From Candidatus Daviesbacteria bacterium RIFCSPHIGHO2_01_FULL_40_11 (GTDB lineage: Bacteria; Patescibacteriota; Microgenomatia; Daviesbacterales; UBA10151), in assembly GCA_001776635.1 (NCBI GenBank), contig MFCP01000040.1, positions 12,552 through 53,666 of the forward strand: a DNA stretch of 41,115 nucleotides. The letters run 5' to 3'. The position numbers and the translations under genes were made by a program. The notes under the pieces are model-generated. The model worked only from the letters and a program-made list of their open reading frames with translations. It was not told where the DNA came from and ran no database searches. Below are positions 1 to 10,031 of this stretch, in pieces (the stretch's first letter is position 1; the number at the start of each line of letters is the position of its first letter).

Positions 1-1
1 G

Positions 2-322
2 TATGCCTTAGTGGGAATCGTTAGCGCTTTAAAAGAAGAACCCAATTTAAAATTTCACTTTTTTGCAGGGTTACTGGCAATTATAGCCTCTGCTGTTTTG
101 AATATCTCCAGAGAAGATTGGATGATAGTTATTTTCCTGATTGGGTTTGTAATTTCAGTTGAACTAACTAATACAGCCATCGAAGCGGTAGTTGATGCAT
201 TTACAGACAAAGAACACCCCGGGGCAAAACTGGCCAAAGATATCTCGGCCGGGGCAGTTTTGATGGCCGCCCTAACTTCCGCAGTTGTAGGGATCATAAT
301 ATTTTTACCATACCTCAGATAA
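2..322 (+). CDS. dgkA: Diacylglycerol kinase / undecaprenol kinase family (5'-truncated by window start)
   Basis: Frame open from base 2 (YALVGIVSALKEEPNLKFH...VELTNTAIEAVVD...), DagK motif; no start in window. Confidence 0.85.
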   Translation, partial: YALVGIVSALKEEPNLKFHFFAGLLAIIASAVLNISREDWMIVIFLIGFVISVELTNTAIEAVVDAFTDKEHPGAKLAKDISAGAVLMAALTSAVVGIIIFLPYLR

Positions 323-843
323 TGGACAATGTAAGCTTATTCTTCCTTATATTTAATTTAAATGGGCGTTTTCCAGTTTTAGACAACCTCATGGTTTTTG
401 GGGCCACATCCCTATTTTATCTTACAGCCTTTTTAGTTTTATTCTTAGGTCTTAAAGGCAGCACAAAGGACAAAAAAGCTTGTCTATTAATACTTTTGGG
501 GCTACCTATTGCTATTTTACTCATCAAGTTTATACATCTTTTTTTCTATGAAAGCCGCCCCTTTGTAACTTTTAATCTCTCTCCGATAGTAGCTGCAGAA
601 GCAGACGCATCATTTCCATCCAGACATGCAGTTGTCTCCTCCGTTTTAGCCTTTGCTTTCGCTTATTTTAAATCAAAATGGGCCTTGCTTTTAATCCCTA
701 TAGCGGCTTGTATAGGATTTTCCAGGATTTATGTTGGTGTACACTATCCCCTGGATATAGTCGGAGGATTTGCAGTTGGAGCAATTTCTTTAATTTTTGC
801 ATTAAGAATTAAAGAATATTTAAGGATTTATCTTTTGAGATAA
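322..843 (+). CDS. PAP2-family membrane phosphatase
   Basis: ORF with ESRPF, ASFPSRHA and SRIYVGVHYPLDIVGG motifs of PAP2; start overlaps dgkA stop (TAATG). Confidence 0.88.
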   Translation: MDNVSLFFLIFNLNGRFPVLDNLMVFGATSLFYLTAFLVLFLGLKGSTKDKKACLLILLGLPIAILLIKFIHLFFYESRPFVTFNLSPIVAAEADASFPSRHAVVSSVLAFAFAYFKSKWALLLIPIAACIGFSRIYVGVHYPLDIVGGFAVGAISLIFALRIKEYLRIYLLR

Positions 844-2106
844 CCTTTGCAGTGCCAAGATATAAGCCGCTGTCCTAAGATCCACTTTTCTATCTTGATA
901 AATTTTCCAAATTTCCTCAAATGAGTGTTCCATTTTATTTTTCAAATCTTTATTTACCTTTTCTAAACTCCACCTCTCGCCCTTGACATTTTGTAACCAT
1001 TCAAAATATGACACGATCACTCCGCCGCCATTGCATAAAACATCCGGCACCACTAAAATTCCTTTTTTGTTTAAGATCTCATCCGCTTCCGCGCTGACCG
1101 GGCCATTAGCCATCTCAAAAATTATTTTGGCTTTTATTTTACTGGCATTTTTGTTAGTTACCACATTTTCCAAAGCAGCAGGAATCAGAATATCTACAGG
1201 CAGCTCCAGAAGCTGCTCGTTTGAAACGATACCACCTTTCTTTTTCTCTGCCAGATCACAAACAGAACCGATGCAATAACAGCCGGCCAAGAATCCTTTT
1301 TCTTCTCTACATTTTTTCACCAGTTCAATATTGAATCCAACCCCGCTATTCTCAAAAATTCCACCGCGAGAGTCAGAAACTGCTACCACTTTGAATCCAT
1401 TTTGATAAAGTATCTTCGCCAGATGTGACCCCACATTACCAAACCCTTGTATTGCCACAGTTAGCGGTTTCTTAAGACTTAAGCTTTTTATCAATTGCTC
1501 TAAAATAAAGAACCCTCCCAACCCTGTTGCTTCCTCCCGTCCCAAAGATCCCCCATTTCCCACCGATTTCCCAGTCACTACTGCCTTCAATTCATTTTTA
1601 TTGTATTTAATTTTGAATTTTGAACTTTGAATTTTGAATTCTTCTGCCATCCAATCCATAATTTTGGAATTGGTATTAACATCCGGTGCCGGCACGTCGA
1701 TTTCTGGTCCAATGTTCGGCGAAAGCATTTGGGTAAAACTTCTGGTCAATCTTTCCAGCTCTTTTTCGGAAAGCTTCTTAGGATCAATTACTATACCGCC
1801 TTTGCTGCCGCCAAAAGGATTATCTACTATGGCATTTTTTATCATCATCCAAAAGGCAAGAGACTTAACTTCATCCATATCAACATTAGGATGAAATCGC
1901 AAACCTCCTTTGTAAGGACCTAACAAATTATTATGTTGGACCCTGTAACCTTCCATCAGCTCCACGTTACCCGAATCGCGCTTTAATGGGAAACTCACTT
2001 CGATAGTCCGCTCAGGAGTTGAAAGAGATGTTAGAAACCAATCAGGAATTTTTTCATATTTTGCCGCCTGTTTTAAGCGTTTCAGTGCTGATTCAAAAAT
2101 ATTCAT
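820..2106 (-). CDS. gdhA: Glu/Leu/Phe/Val-type glutamate dehydrogenase
   Basis: GPYKGGLRFHP, NPFGGSKGGI, GSLGREEATG, GFGNVGSHLA motifs. Confidence 0.92.
   Translation of the reverse strand: MNIFESALKRLKQAAKYEKIPDWFLTSLSTPERTIEVSFPLKRDSGNVELMEGYRVQHNNLLGPYKGGLRFHPNVDMDEVKSLAFWMMIKNAIVDNPFGGSKGGIVIDPKKLSEKELERLTRSFTQMLSPNIGPEIDVPAPDVNTNSKIMDWMAEEFKIQSSKFKIKYNKNELKAVVTGKSVGNGGSLGREEATGLGGFFILEQLIKSLSLKKPLTVAIQGFGNVGSHLAKILYQNGFKVVAVSDSRGGIFENSGVGFNIELVKKCREEKGFLAGCYCIGSVCDLAEKKKGGIVSNEQLLELPVDILIPAALENVVTNKNASKIKAKIIFEMANGPVSAEADEILNKKGILVVPDVLCNGGGVIVSYFEWLQNVKGERWSLEKVNKDLKNKMEHSFEEIWKIYQDRKVDLRTAAYILALQRLSQKINP
1611..1638. repeat. Heptamer tandem repeat inside gdhA (TTTTGAA TTTTGAA CTTTGAA TTTTGAA)
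   Basis: Four consecutive 7-bp units read directly. Confidence 0.75.
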
Positions 2107-2109
2107 AAG

Positions 2110-3372
2110 TTACTTCAAAATACTCTCAAACTTACTAGAATCTTTAAAAGGACCAATGACTTGAAGATTATATTTTTTTCTTACGAACAGTTGCCTTGCC
2201 AAATTTTGTAAATCTTCCTTGGTTATTTTATCTATTTTTTGTAAGATTTCTTCAAACGTTTCTACCTTTCTATCCAAGACAAAATTGGTGCCAAAATATT
2301 CTGCCAAAAAATTTGTGGATTCGGACTGCAGGGCAATCCTTCCCCTGATCATTTCTTTGGCTTTTTTAAGTTCCTCATCTGTAACTTTTTCGGAAGTCAA
2401 AATCTGAAGTTCTGCTAAAATTACTTCTAAACCCTCATATACTTTTTCCAGTTTCAACCCTCCATAAACAGTAAATGCTCCCGTGTCTTTATAGGTTCCA
2501 TGATTGGCGCCTACATGATAAGCCAAGCCCCTACGCTCCCGAACCTGGATAAATAATCTTGAGGACATTCCCTCACCCAAAAGAATAGACAGCACTTTGG
2601 CAACGTAACGCTTGCTATCATACCGGTCAAACCCTTCCATCCCTAAAACAAGGTTCGCTTGATCGGTAGCTTTGTAAAAAACATTAACTTTAGGTTTTTC
2701 TTGCCCCATTTTCTTAAAAGGTTTAAAAGCATACTTACGTCTTTCCGGAAGATTCAAAAAATAATCTCTGGCAAGTTTTTCAATATCTTTAGGCAATTTT
2801 CCTACAAAAACCAATGCCATGTTGTTGGGCGAATAGAGTGAATCCATGTAAGAAACCATTTCTTCATGGGTAACTGATGCAACTGTTTTCTCGTCACCCC
2901 CAATATCCCAACCAAGAGGCTGGTCGCCGAATTGTAACCTTTCATATAATACCCAAACGAATCTGGCCGGATTATCCTTATACATTCTCAGTTCTTCTAC
3001 GATCACTCCTTTTTCTCTTTCAATTTCTTCTCTAGAAAGCAGGGATTCTTTAACCATCGAGGACAGGATGTCGGCGGATAATTCTACGTGTTTAGCAGCT
3101 GATTTAATCCAATAATATGTTACTTCCTTATCTGTGGCAGCATTATTGACAGCTCCGATTCCGTCAACTAAAGTGGCTATTTGCTCGGCACTGGGATATT
3201 TTCTGGACCCTTTAAAAAACATATGTTCCAGAAAATGCGACATACCGTTAATCTTTTTTGTTTCATAACGGGATCCGGCACCTACGGCAACCAAGGTCGT
3301 CACCGAATCAAGATGTGGCATATCTACCGTAATTAATGTTAAACCATTTTTTAAAGTAGTAATTTTATGCAT
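2110..3372 (-). CDS. M16-family zinc peptidase
   Basis: HFLEHMFFKG (HxxEH) motif and downstream M16 architecture. Confidence 0.92.
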   Translation of the reverse strand: MHKITTLKNGLTLITVDMPHLDSVTTLVAVGAGSRYETKKINGMSHFLEHMFFKGSRKYPSAEQIATLVDGIGAVNNAATDKEVTYYWIKSAAKHVELSADILSSMVKESLLSREEIEREKGVIVEELRMYKDNPARFVWVLYERLQFGDQPLGWDIGGDEKTVASVTHEEMVSYMDSLYSPNNMALVFVGKLPKDIEKLARDYFLNLPERRKYAFKPFKKMGQEKPKVNVFYKATDQANLVLGMEGFDRYDSKRYVAKVLSILLGEGMSSRLFIQVRERRGLAYHVGANHGTYKDTGAFTVYGGLKLEKVYEGLEVILAELQILTSEKVTDEELKKAKEMIRGRIALQSESTNFLAEYFGTNFVLDRKVETFEEILQKIDKITKEDLQNLARQLFVRKKYNLQVIGPFKDSSKFESILK

Positions 3373-4027
3373 GGATGCGTCTTAACATTTCCTCCACTGT
3401 CTGTTCAATGGTTAAATTGGAATTATCAATTACGATGGCGTCTTCCGGGATCCTTAGCGGTGAAACTTCGCGCGTCTCGTCTTGTTTGTCCCGCTCTTCC
3501 ATGGCCGCCAAAACATCCTCATATTTTACAGCAGGGTCTTTTTCAACCAGCTGCTTAAATCGCCTTCCGGCTCTTTTCTCTACTGAAGCAGTTAGATAAA
3601 ATTTGTGTTTTGCCTGCGGAAAAATCTCCGAACCAATATCCCGGCCTGTCATCACCGTACTTTTGGATTCCACTAATTCATATTGGATTTTTTTAGTTGC
3701 CTCACGGACTTCTTTGATGGCAGAAACCATCGGTACTATTTTCGTTACCTCCGGATCATGCAATAGATTGGTTAAATCCTCATCGTTTGCGTAAAACCTT
3801 TGCGCGCTGTCTTCCGATTTAATCTCGATCTGAAGGTTTTTATATATATCAACTACTTTTTCCAGATCATCAAGTGTAATGTTATTTTTTAGGATAAAAA
3901 AACAACCGGCCCGGTAAATGGAACCGGAATCAATATATTGGTAGCCCAACTTTTGGGCCAATAAAAAACCGACACTATTTTTGCCGGAAGATGTCGGCCC
4001 GTCAATAGTTATAACTTGCGTTTCCAC
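3365..4027 (-). CDS. cmk: Cytidylate kinase
   Basis: ITIDGPTSSGKNSVGFLLA N-terminus, YIDSGSIYRA, TGRDIGSEIFP. Confidence 0.92.
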   Translation of the reverse strand: METQVITIDGPTSSGKNSVGFLLAQKLGYQYIDSGSIYRAGCFFILKNNITLDDLEKVVDIYKNLQIEIKSEDSAQRFYANDEDLTNLLHDPEVTKIVPMVSAIKEVREATKKIQYELVESKSTVMTGRDIGSEIFPQAKHKFYLTASVEKRAGRRFKQLVEKDPAVKYEDVLAAMEERDKQDETREVSPLRIPEDAIVIDNSNLTIEQTVEEMLRRIHA

Positions 4028-4072
4028 TAAGGAGATAGTTTACCATAATTTAGCTCAAAACTGGAATAGAAA

Positions 4073-4459
4073 TTACTGAGATTGTGGAGGGACTGACTGT
4101 ATAAATTCAGCTATAGATACATAAGAAGCACTCGCTGGATCCAAGGCACTCAAATGAAGCCTAAGATTGCGCACGACAGTTTCTTGATCTCCGACTAAGA
4201 CATGCCCCTCACTAACACCAAACAAAAACTCATCTTTACCATTTGCCCTATAAGGTATTTGAGATTCAACTTGAAGTAATTTCACCCCTGAGATTCTTGC
4301 TGCTGTTAGATCTAATTCTAAAGGATAGCTTGCTCCGTCTGGATAAACAGCTTGGTTACCCTCAGTTGTAGATACAACTGCCATTAAAGGGGTAGGAAAA
4401 ATATTAAACAGAGGATTCACATAACCTATTAACCTCATTTCTGCTTCTTGCGAACTCAT
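4073..4459 (-). CDS. Hypothetical protein (128 aa)
   Basis: ORF filling the cmk-cysS gap; no family recognised. Confidence 0.55.
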   Translation of the reverse strand: MSSQEAEMRLIGYVNPLFNIFPTPLMAVVSTTEGNQAVYPDGASYPLELDLTAARISGVKLLQVESQIPYRANGKDEFLFGVSEGHVLVGDQETVVRNLRLHLSALDPASASYVSIAEFIQSVPPQSQ

Positions 4460-4490
4460 AGGGTGAATATAACATACTGAAAAAAACTTT

Positions 4491-5888
4491 TCAACTATGG
4501 GATGACGTGGCTTTTATTCTTGGGCCTTCCGGAGTATCTTCTATTCCATAACCCAGCTTTTTGATTTTCTTACGCAGTTCATCTGATTTCTTAAAATCTC
4601 CTGATTTTCTGGCTTGCTCCCGCTGATTTACTAACTTTTGCACCTCAGCCGGCACCTCTATCTTTTTTCCTAAATACTCCTCCAGTTTTAGTCCCAAAAC
4701 TTTATCCATTTCTAAAATTGATTTGGCTTTGGCAGAAGATGGATAGTCGGACTTAACCATATCCCAAAGTACTGCCAGGGCTTGGGGGGTATTTAGATCA
4801 TTATTTAAAGCTTCCATAAAATCCTGCTCATATTGTGCGCAGCCAATTTTGAGTTCATCCCAATCCCTGATAATCTCTCTTAAATTATCTAAAGCATTTT
4901 GGGCTGCTTCCAACGACTTCCAGGTAAAATTTAGCTTATCTCGCCAGTGGGCAGTTAAAAATAAATACCGAAGAGCCAGTGGATCAAAACCTTTCTTCAC
5001 AATTTCATCAATCTTGTAAAAATTCTTTTTAGACTTGGACATTTTTTCCCCATCAACTATCAGGAAATTATGGTGGACCCAGTATTTAACAAATGGTTTT
5101 CCCGACGCTCCTTCGCTTTGAGCAATTTCATTAGGGTGGTGTACCGGAATATGATCAATTCCCCCTGTGTGAATATCAAAAGAATCTCCTAAATATTCCA
5201 TACTCATGGCGGAACATTCAATGTGCCAACCGGGAAACCCTTCTCCCCAAGGAGAAGGCCATCTCATTGTATGATCCTTAAAATGGCCGACTGTAAAAAA
5301 CCAAAGAGCAAAATCTTGCGGATTTTTCTTTTGTTTATCTACAAAGACATCTTCTCTGGCACCTATTTCTTTCTCTTCTAACTTCTGTCCGGATAACTTT
5401 GAATAATCGGCAAACTTACTAATATCAAAGTAGATGGCATGAGTTGTTTGATAAATAAACCCATTTTTTTCTAATCTGTGGATCAATTTAATTTGTTCTT
5501 TAATATGTTCCGTAGCTTTGGCTACGATATTCGGCCTTTTGGTATTGACTGTTTCAACTGACTTCCAGAAATAATCTTCAAAAAATTTAGCAGCTTCCCA
5601 GACAGATTTCCCCGACTCCCTCGCACCCTTTTCCATTTTATCCTCACCCGCATCTTCGTCGGAAACTAAGTGTCCAACATCGGTAATATTCATGACATGC
5701 TTTACCTCGTACCCGTTAATTTCCAAAATCCGTCTTAAAATATCATCTCCAACATATTTCCTGAGATGGCCGATATGTGTATAGTCATAAACCGTCGGAC
5801 CACAAGAGTATATTCCCACTTTTGGTGGATTAATTGGTTCAAAGTTTTCTATTCTTCGAGTTAAGGTGTTGTAAAGTTTTAGCATCAT
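4491..5888 (-). CDS. cysS: Cysteinyl-tRNA synthetase
   Basis: [38 protein letters not shown]. Confidence 0.96.
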   Translation of the reverse strand: MMLKLYNTLTRRIENFEPINPPKVGIYSCGPTVYDYTHIGHLRKYVGDDILRRILEINGYEVKHVMNITDVGHLVSDEDAGEDKMEKGARESGKSVWEAAKFFEDYFWKSVETVNTKRPNIVAKATEHIKEQIKLIHRLEKNGFIYQTTHAIYFDISKFADYSKLSGQKLEEKEIGAREDVFVDKQKKNPQDFALWFFTVGHFKDHTMRWPSPWGEGFPGWHIECSAMSMEYLGDSFDIHTGGIDHIPVHHPNEIAQSEGASGKPFVKYWVHHNFLIVDGEKMSKSKKNFYKIDEIVKKGFDPLALRYLFLTAHWRDKLNFTWKSLEAAQNALDNLREIIRDWDELKIGCAQYEQDFMEALNNDLNTPQALAVLWDMVKSDYPSSAKAKSILEMDKVLGLKLEEYLGKKIEVPAEVQKLVNQREQARKSGDFKKSDELRKKIKKLGYGIEDTPEGPRIKATSSHS

Positions 5889-6289
5889 CCTCCCACTCCT
5901 CTTTTGAATTCTACCTTTCCGGCATACGCAACTACCGGATTAACTGGTTGTTTTTTCTTTTCTTCTTTTTTTATTTCAATAACCTGTTTTTCCTGCTGCT
6001 GTACTTGAATTCTTTGCATTTCTTTTTGTTTATTTTGCTGCCTGACCATTTTTTGCGCTTGGTCTGTTTGCTGATAAAAAGCTATTTTTCTTCTGGCCTC
6101 GGCTATTTTCTTTTGATCATCGGCTTGCTTTTGCTGAATCTGTTGAGGAGTAAGTTGTGTGCCGGTTGCTGACTGGGCACCCTGTTCCAAGGCTTGTCCC
6201 AAAGAGTCTTTAACCTCTTCCGTAACCTCTTTTACGACTTCAGCTGTTTCCTCTGCAACTTGTTTTATCCCACTTCCTAAATCAGCCAT
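5885..6289 (-). CDS. Q/K/E-rich coiled-coil hypothetical protein
   Basis: 134 aa low-complexity helical ORF, overlaps cysS start by 4 nt. Confidence 0.6.
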   Translation of the reverse strand: MADLGSGIKQVAEETAEVVKEVTEEVKDSLGQALEQGAQSATGTQLTPQQIQQKQADDQKKIAEARRKIAFYQQTDQAQKMVRQQNKQKEMQRIQVQQQEKQVIEIKKEEKKKQPVNPVVAYAGKVEFKRGVGG

Positions 6290-6306
6290 GGATACATTCT
6301 AGCATA

Positions 6307-6903
6307 TTAATATTCCTTTCTACCCTCCAGCGCCCTAGATAAAGTTGTCTCGTCTGCATATTCCAAATCCGATCCGACCGGCAAACCTCTGGCTATTCTG
6401 GTTATTTTAACTCCTAAAGGAGTAATTAACCTTTGGATATACATGGCAGTGGCCTCTCCTTCCATGGTCGGATTTGTAGCCAGGATGATCTCTTTAACTT
6501 TGTTACCTCTCAGCCTGGGCAAAAGTTCTCTTATATGAATCTCCGACGGTCCAATATTTTCCAAAGGTGATATAACTCCATGTAAAACATGGTAAAGTCC
6601 CTTAAAGTTTGCTTTCTCTAAAGCCAAAACATCCAACGGATTTTCTACCACTGCAATAACTTCTTTGTCACGACCGGGATCGGAACAAATTTGGCATGGA
6701 TCTTCTTCGCCAATGTTAAAGCAAATTGAACAAATCTTTGTTTTCTCCTTCATCCCCAAAGCAGCCTCAGCCAAAGCCTTGGCTTCCTCTATGGGAGCAT
6801 GTAGAAGATAGTAAGTTAGCCTCTGGGCAGTCTTTGGCCCAATACCGGGCAGTCTTTCGAAAGCCTCTATTAAACTTCGTACACTCTTGGGAACTTGCAC
6901 CAT
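6307..6903 (-). CDS. recR: Recombination protein RecR
   Basis: LIEAFERLPGIGPKTAQRL, CxxC zinc finger, TOPRIM VVENPLDVLALEK. Confidence 0.95.
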   Translation of the reverse strand: MVQVPKSVRSLIEAFERLPGIGPKTAQRLTYYLLHAPIEEAKALAEAALGMKEKTKICSICFNIGEEDPCQICSDPGRDKEVIAVVENPLDVLALEKANFKGLYHVLHGVISPLENIGPSEIHIRELLPRLRGNKVKEIILATNPTMEGEATAMYIQRLITPLGVKITRIARGLPVGSDLEYADETTLSRALEGRKEY

Positions 6904-6945
6904 GATGAAGCAAATCTTAGCACTTTTTTTAATATTCTTCGAGTG

Positions 6946-7434
6946 TTAAAAGTCACAATTAGGAGACATCTTAGATCTGATAAACCCAATACCTGCAGCT
7001 AATCTTCCAACTAGGGAGTTCTCAAACCTACTTCTCTTGTCTTCTGCCTGAATCTGTCTCACTTGACCCTCTAAACGATCAACTATCGCAGGATCTATTC
7101 TTGGGTCATATAAATAAAGCGTATATTGATCTCCATATTTTACCCCTCTTGGCGTAACATCAACTTCATTTCCTCCCCTATGCATTCTATAATTGAAACT
7201 GGTATCTCGCCTAACCAGAAATACAGGCATTGAATTATTTGGTAATCCTGGCAAAGGATCTGGACGACTACACATAAACGATCCCTCTTGTGGATGATAA
7301 TTTGATGGTTTGTGTATAGAAAGCACTCCCTCTCGAAGATCTGCTATATCCGTAAGAGCCATAGCTACTTCTCTTTCATTAGTTCCTTTAATCTCAATAG
7401 TTAGTATTCTTGTTTCAGGATTATTATTATTCAT
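6946..7434 (-). CDS. Hypothetical protein (162 aa)
   Basis: ORF between recR and ybaB; no recognisable family. Confidence 0.5.
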   Translation of the reverse strand: MNNNNPETRILTIEIKGTNEREVAMALTDIADLREGVLSIHKPSNYHPQEGSFMCSRPDPLPGLPNNSMPVFLVRRDTSFNYRMHRGGNEVDVTPRGVKYGDQYTLYLYDPRIDPAIVDRLEGQVRQIQAEDKRSRFENSLVGRLAAGIGFIRSKMSPNCDF

Positions 7435-7435
7435 T

Positions 7436-7714
7436 TTACATCCCTGGGATTCCCATCCCGCCCATTAAGCCTTTCATTTCATCTGCTGCCACTTTTTGAG
7501 ATTGCTTTAAGGCTTCATTGATCGCTTCTGTAATTTTTCCAAAATCCGCCTCTCCGGAAATTGACTGGACTTTTTGATCCGCAGTCATTACCACAGTTAC
7601 ACCTTTGTGTTCAATAGTAATCCTAATTCCAGACAGCCTTTTCTGCACCTCCATGGCCTGATCTCTCATCTTCTTAAGATCCCCTAATTGTTTTAAATTG
7701 TCCATGAAACCCAT
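7436..7714 (-). CDS. ybaB: YbaB/EbfC nucleoid-associated protein
   Basis: Short ORF with YbaB-like arrangement, near recR. Confidence 0.85.
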   Translation of the reverse strand: MGFMDNLKQLGDLKKMRDQAMEVQKRLSGIRITIEHKGVTVVMTADQKVQSISGEADFGKITEAINEALKQSQKVAADEMKGLMGGMGIPGM

Positions 7715-7717
7715 AGG

Positions 7718-8557
7718 CTATTTCGTACTCCTTTTGGCTGATTCTATCACATTTTCAAGAAGTGATACAATTGTTAAAGGCCCAATCCCACCGATTGTGG
7801 GACAATATAATTTGGCAATTTTGCTAATTTCCTCCTCATTAATATCTCCATAAATTTTTTTCTTTCCCTCCACTATCTCTCTGCCAACACCTACTCCAAT
7901 TACATACGCTCCTTTTTTAACATTTGATGCATTCACAATATTTTTAACACCTGTTGCAGAGATCACTACATCTCCACGTTTGATTATGGTATTAGGATTT
8001 TCTGTTTGGCGGTTAATACTAAAGACTTCAAATCCATGATTTTCCAAAGTTTGAGTAATTGGCCCGCCTGCTGTTTTACCCCTTCCCAAAACCACAATTT
8101 TTTTATTTTCTAGAAACTCTTCCGTCTTCGAAAATCCTTCAAGGTAAGCGAAAGCTGTCAGCATCTCCCAGGTAGCCAAAGCTGTTGCTTTTCCGTACGG
8201 CGACTCCTCGCTAAACCCATCAACATCTTTTTTGGGGTCAATCTTAGAGACTAAATTGTCAAAATCCCAACCCTTATATATCGGGTATTGGATAATCATC
8301 CCGTGGACACTTTTGTCTTCATTCAACCTCTCAATAGTACGCACACACTCGTTAAATTGGTTTTCGGAGAATTCAAGAAATATAATCTTAACTCCGATTT
8401 GCTTAGCCCTTTTTATCTTAAAATCTACATAAATCCGGGAGGCCGGGTCTTCTCCCGCCAAAATTATGGCAAATGTTGGTTTAACTTTTAACTGTTTTAC
8501 CTTTTCTTTGAGTTTTTTTGCAATAGCATCAGCAACTACTTTACCTGATACCTTCAT
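7718..8557 (-). CDS. folD: Methylenetetrahydrofolate dehydrogenase/cyclohydrolase
   Basis: Y-V-K-type motif YVDFKIKRAKQIG, GIIQYPIYKG, DVDGF, VVLGRGKTAGGPI, PTIGGIGPLTI. Confidence 0.93.
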   Translation of the reverse strand: MKVSGKVVADAIAKKLKEKVKQLKVKPTFAIILAGEDPASRIYVDFKIKRAKQIGVKIIFLEFSENQFNECVRTIERLNEDKSVHGMIIQYPIYKGWDFDNLVSKIDPKKDVDGFSEESPYGKATALATWEMLTAFAYLEGFSKTEEFLENKKIVVLGRGKTAGGPITQTLENHGFEVFSINRQTENPNTIIKRGDVVISATGVKNIVNASNVKKGAYVIGVGVGREIVEGKKKIYGDINEEEISKIAKLYCPTIGGIGPLTIVSLLENVIESAKRSTK

Positions 8558-8558
8558 A

Positions 8559-8650
8559 AATGATTATCCTTCGAGCGAAGCGAGAAGTTACCTAAAGAAA
8601 TGTTATAGTCTTTAAGGTAGGTTCTCACTACGTTCGAACAATAATGATTC
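8559..8650. repeat. Large imperfect inverted repeat filling the glyA-folD spacer
   Basis: TTCGAGCGAAGCGAGAA (8570-8586) vs TTCTCACTACGTTCGAA (8622-8638), inner TACCTAAAGA/TCTTTAAGGTA. Confidence 0.8.
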
Positions 8651-9955
8651 TCAATCATTTATCCCCGGTACCGGAAATTTTCCGGCAAAGTTTTCTACTT
8701 CTTTTCTAATCCTCTTCAGATTTTTGTTTTTGTGTAATTTAATTTTGATTTCCTTTAAGAAATCCTTTCTTTTTTCTTGTTTCCTTGGCAAATCAAGTCC
8801 CCTGATTTCTTCCAATACTCTCTTAATCCAATCAGCAATCTTAACCATATCCTCCTCCTTCATTCCTCTTGAAGTTAGAGCCGGTGTCCCCAGGCGAATG
8901 CCTGACGGGTAAAAAGGCGAAGCAGGTTCTCCCGGGATTGTATTTTTATTAACTGTAATACCGGCCTCCTCCAAAGCATATTGGGCTTGATAACCCATGC
9001 CGTATCCGTATTTAGTTAAACTGAAAAGTATCAGGTGAGTTTCCGAAACAGTCCCTAACTCTTTGGCCAAAACTGCTGCATTTTTAGCCACCTGTATAGC
9101 GTATTTTTTAAATGAAGGCTTTAATGCCTCCTCCAAACTTACTGCAATAGCTGCGGTTTGGTGGTTGTGTGGCCCACCCTGAATGCCAGGAATTATCGCC
9201 CTTTCAATTTTTGACTTTATCTCCGAATCTCTCTTCAACCCTCTTTCGGTTACTAAAATTATCGCTCCTCTCGGACCTCTCAACGTTTTATGCGTTGTTG
9301 TCATAATGATATCAACATCAGGCACGGGTGATTCGTGTACACCGCCAATAATTAAACCGGTGATATGGGAAATGTCTGCTACCAAGCTCGCTCCAACCAT
9401 ATCGGCAATTTTTCTAAACTTTTTGTAATCCAACTTAAAAGGATATGCCGTTGTTCCAACCCAAATTAGTTTTGGTTTATGAATTTTGGCTAACGTTTCC
9501 AACTCCCCAAAGTTAATTTTCCAATCATCACCAACTGTATAATTAACAGCCTTATAAAAAATACTGGAAAAGTTTAAATTAGCGCCGTGGGTTAAATGTC
9601 CGCCGGAAGAGAGTGCCAGTCCCATCACCACATCGCCCGGTTCACAAACTGCCATGGTAATAGCCAGATTGGCCGGAGAACCGGAATAAGGTTGCACTAG
9701 GGCAACCGGCACTCTAAATAATTTCTTGGCTAAATCGCAAGCGTAATTTTCAATCTTATCTATAATCTCATTCCCACCATAATATCTTCTGCCGGGAAAA
9801 CCTTCCGAGTATTTGTTGGTTAAAATAGAACCCAAAGCTTTTAAAACATCTTTGGAAACATAATTTTCCGAGGGGATCATCTCCAAACCATACTTTTGAC
9901 GATGGGCTTCTTCGGAAATTAATTTAAAAACCCTTGATGCCATGAAGGAATTCAT
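8651..9955 (-). CDS. glyA: Serine hydroxymethyltransferase
   Basis: MIPSENYVS, YGGNEIIDKIE, TTHKTLRGPRGAIIL (PLP lysine). Confidence 0.96.
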   Translation of the reverse strand: MNSFMASRVFKLISEEAHRQKYGLEMIPSENYVSKDVLKALGSILTNKYSEGFPGRRYYGGNEIIDKIENYACDLAKKLFRVPVALVQPYSGSPANLAITMAVCEPGDVVMGLALSSGGHLTHGANLNFSSIFYKAVNYTVGDDWKINFGELETLAKIHKPKLIWVGTTAYPFKLDYKKFRKIADMVGASLVADISHITGLIIGGVHESPVPDVDIIMTTTHKTLRGPRGAIILVTERGLKRDSEIKSKIERAIIPGIQGGPHNHQTAAIAVSLEEALKPSFKKYAIQVAKNAAVLAKELGTVSETHLILFSLTKYGYGMGYQAQYALEEAGITVNKNTIPGEPASPFYPSGIRLGTPALTSRGMKEEDMVKIADWIKRVLEEIRGLDLPRKQEKRKDFLKEIKIKLHKNKNLKRIRKEVENFAGKFPVPGIND

Positions 9956-10031
9956 TGTTAATCAGGAGTAGTTAATTGTCAAGAGGAAATTATGTTTTGA
10001 TTAAATCTTTCATTCCTGCTACTATAACTTC

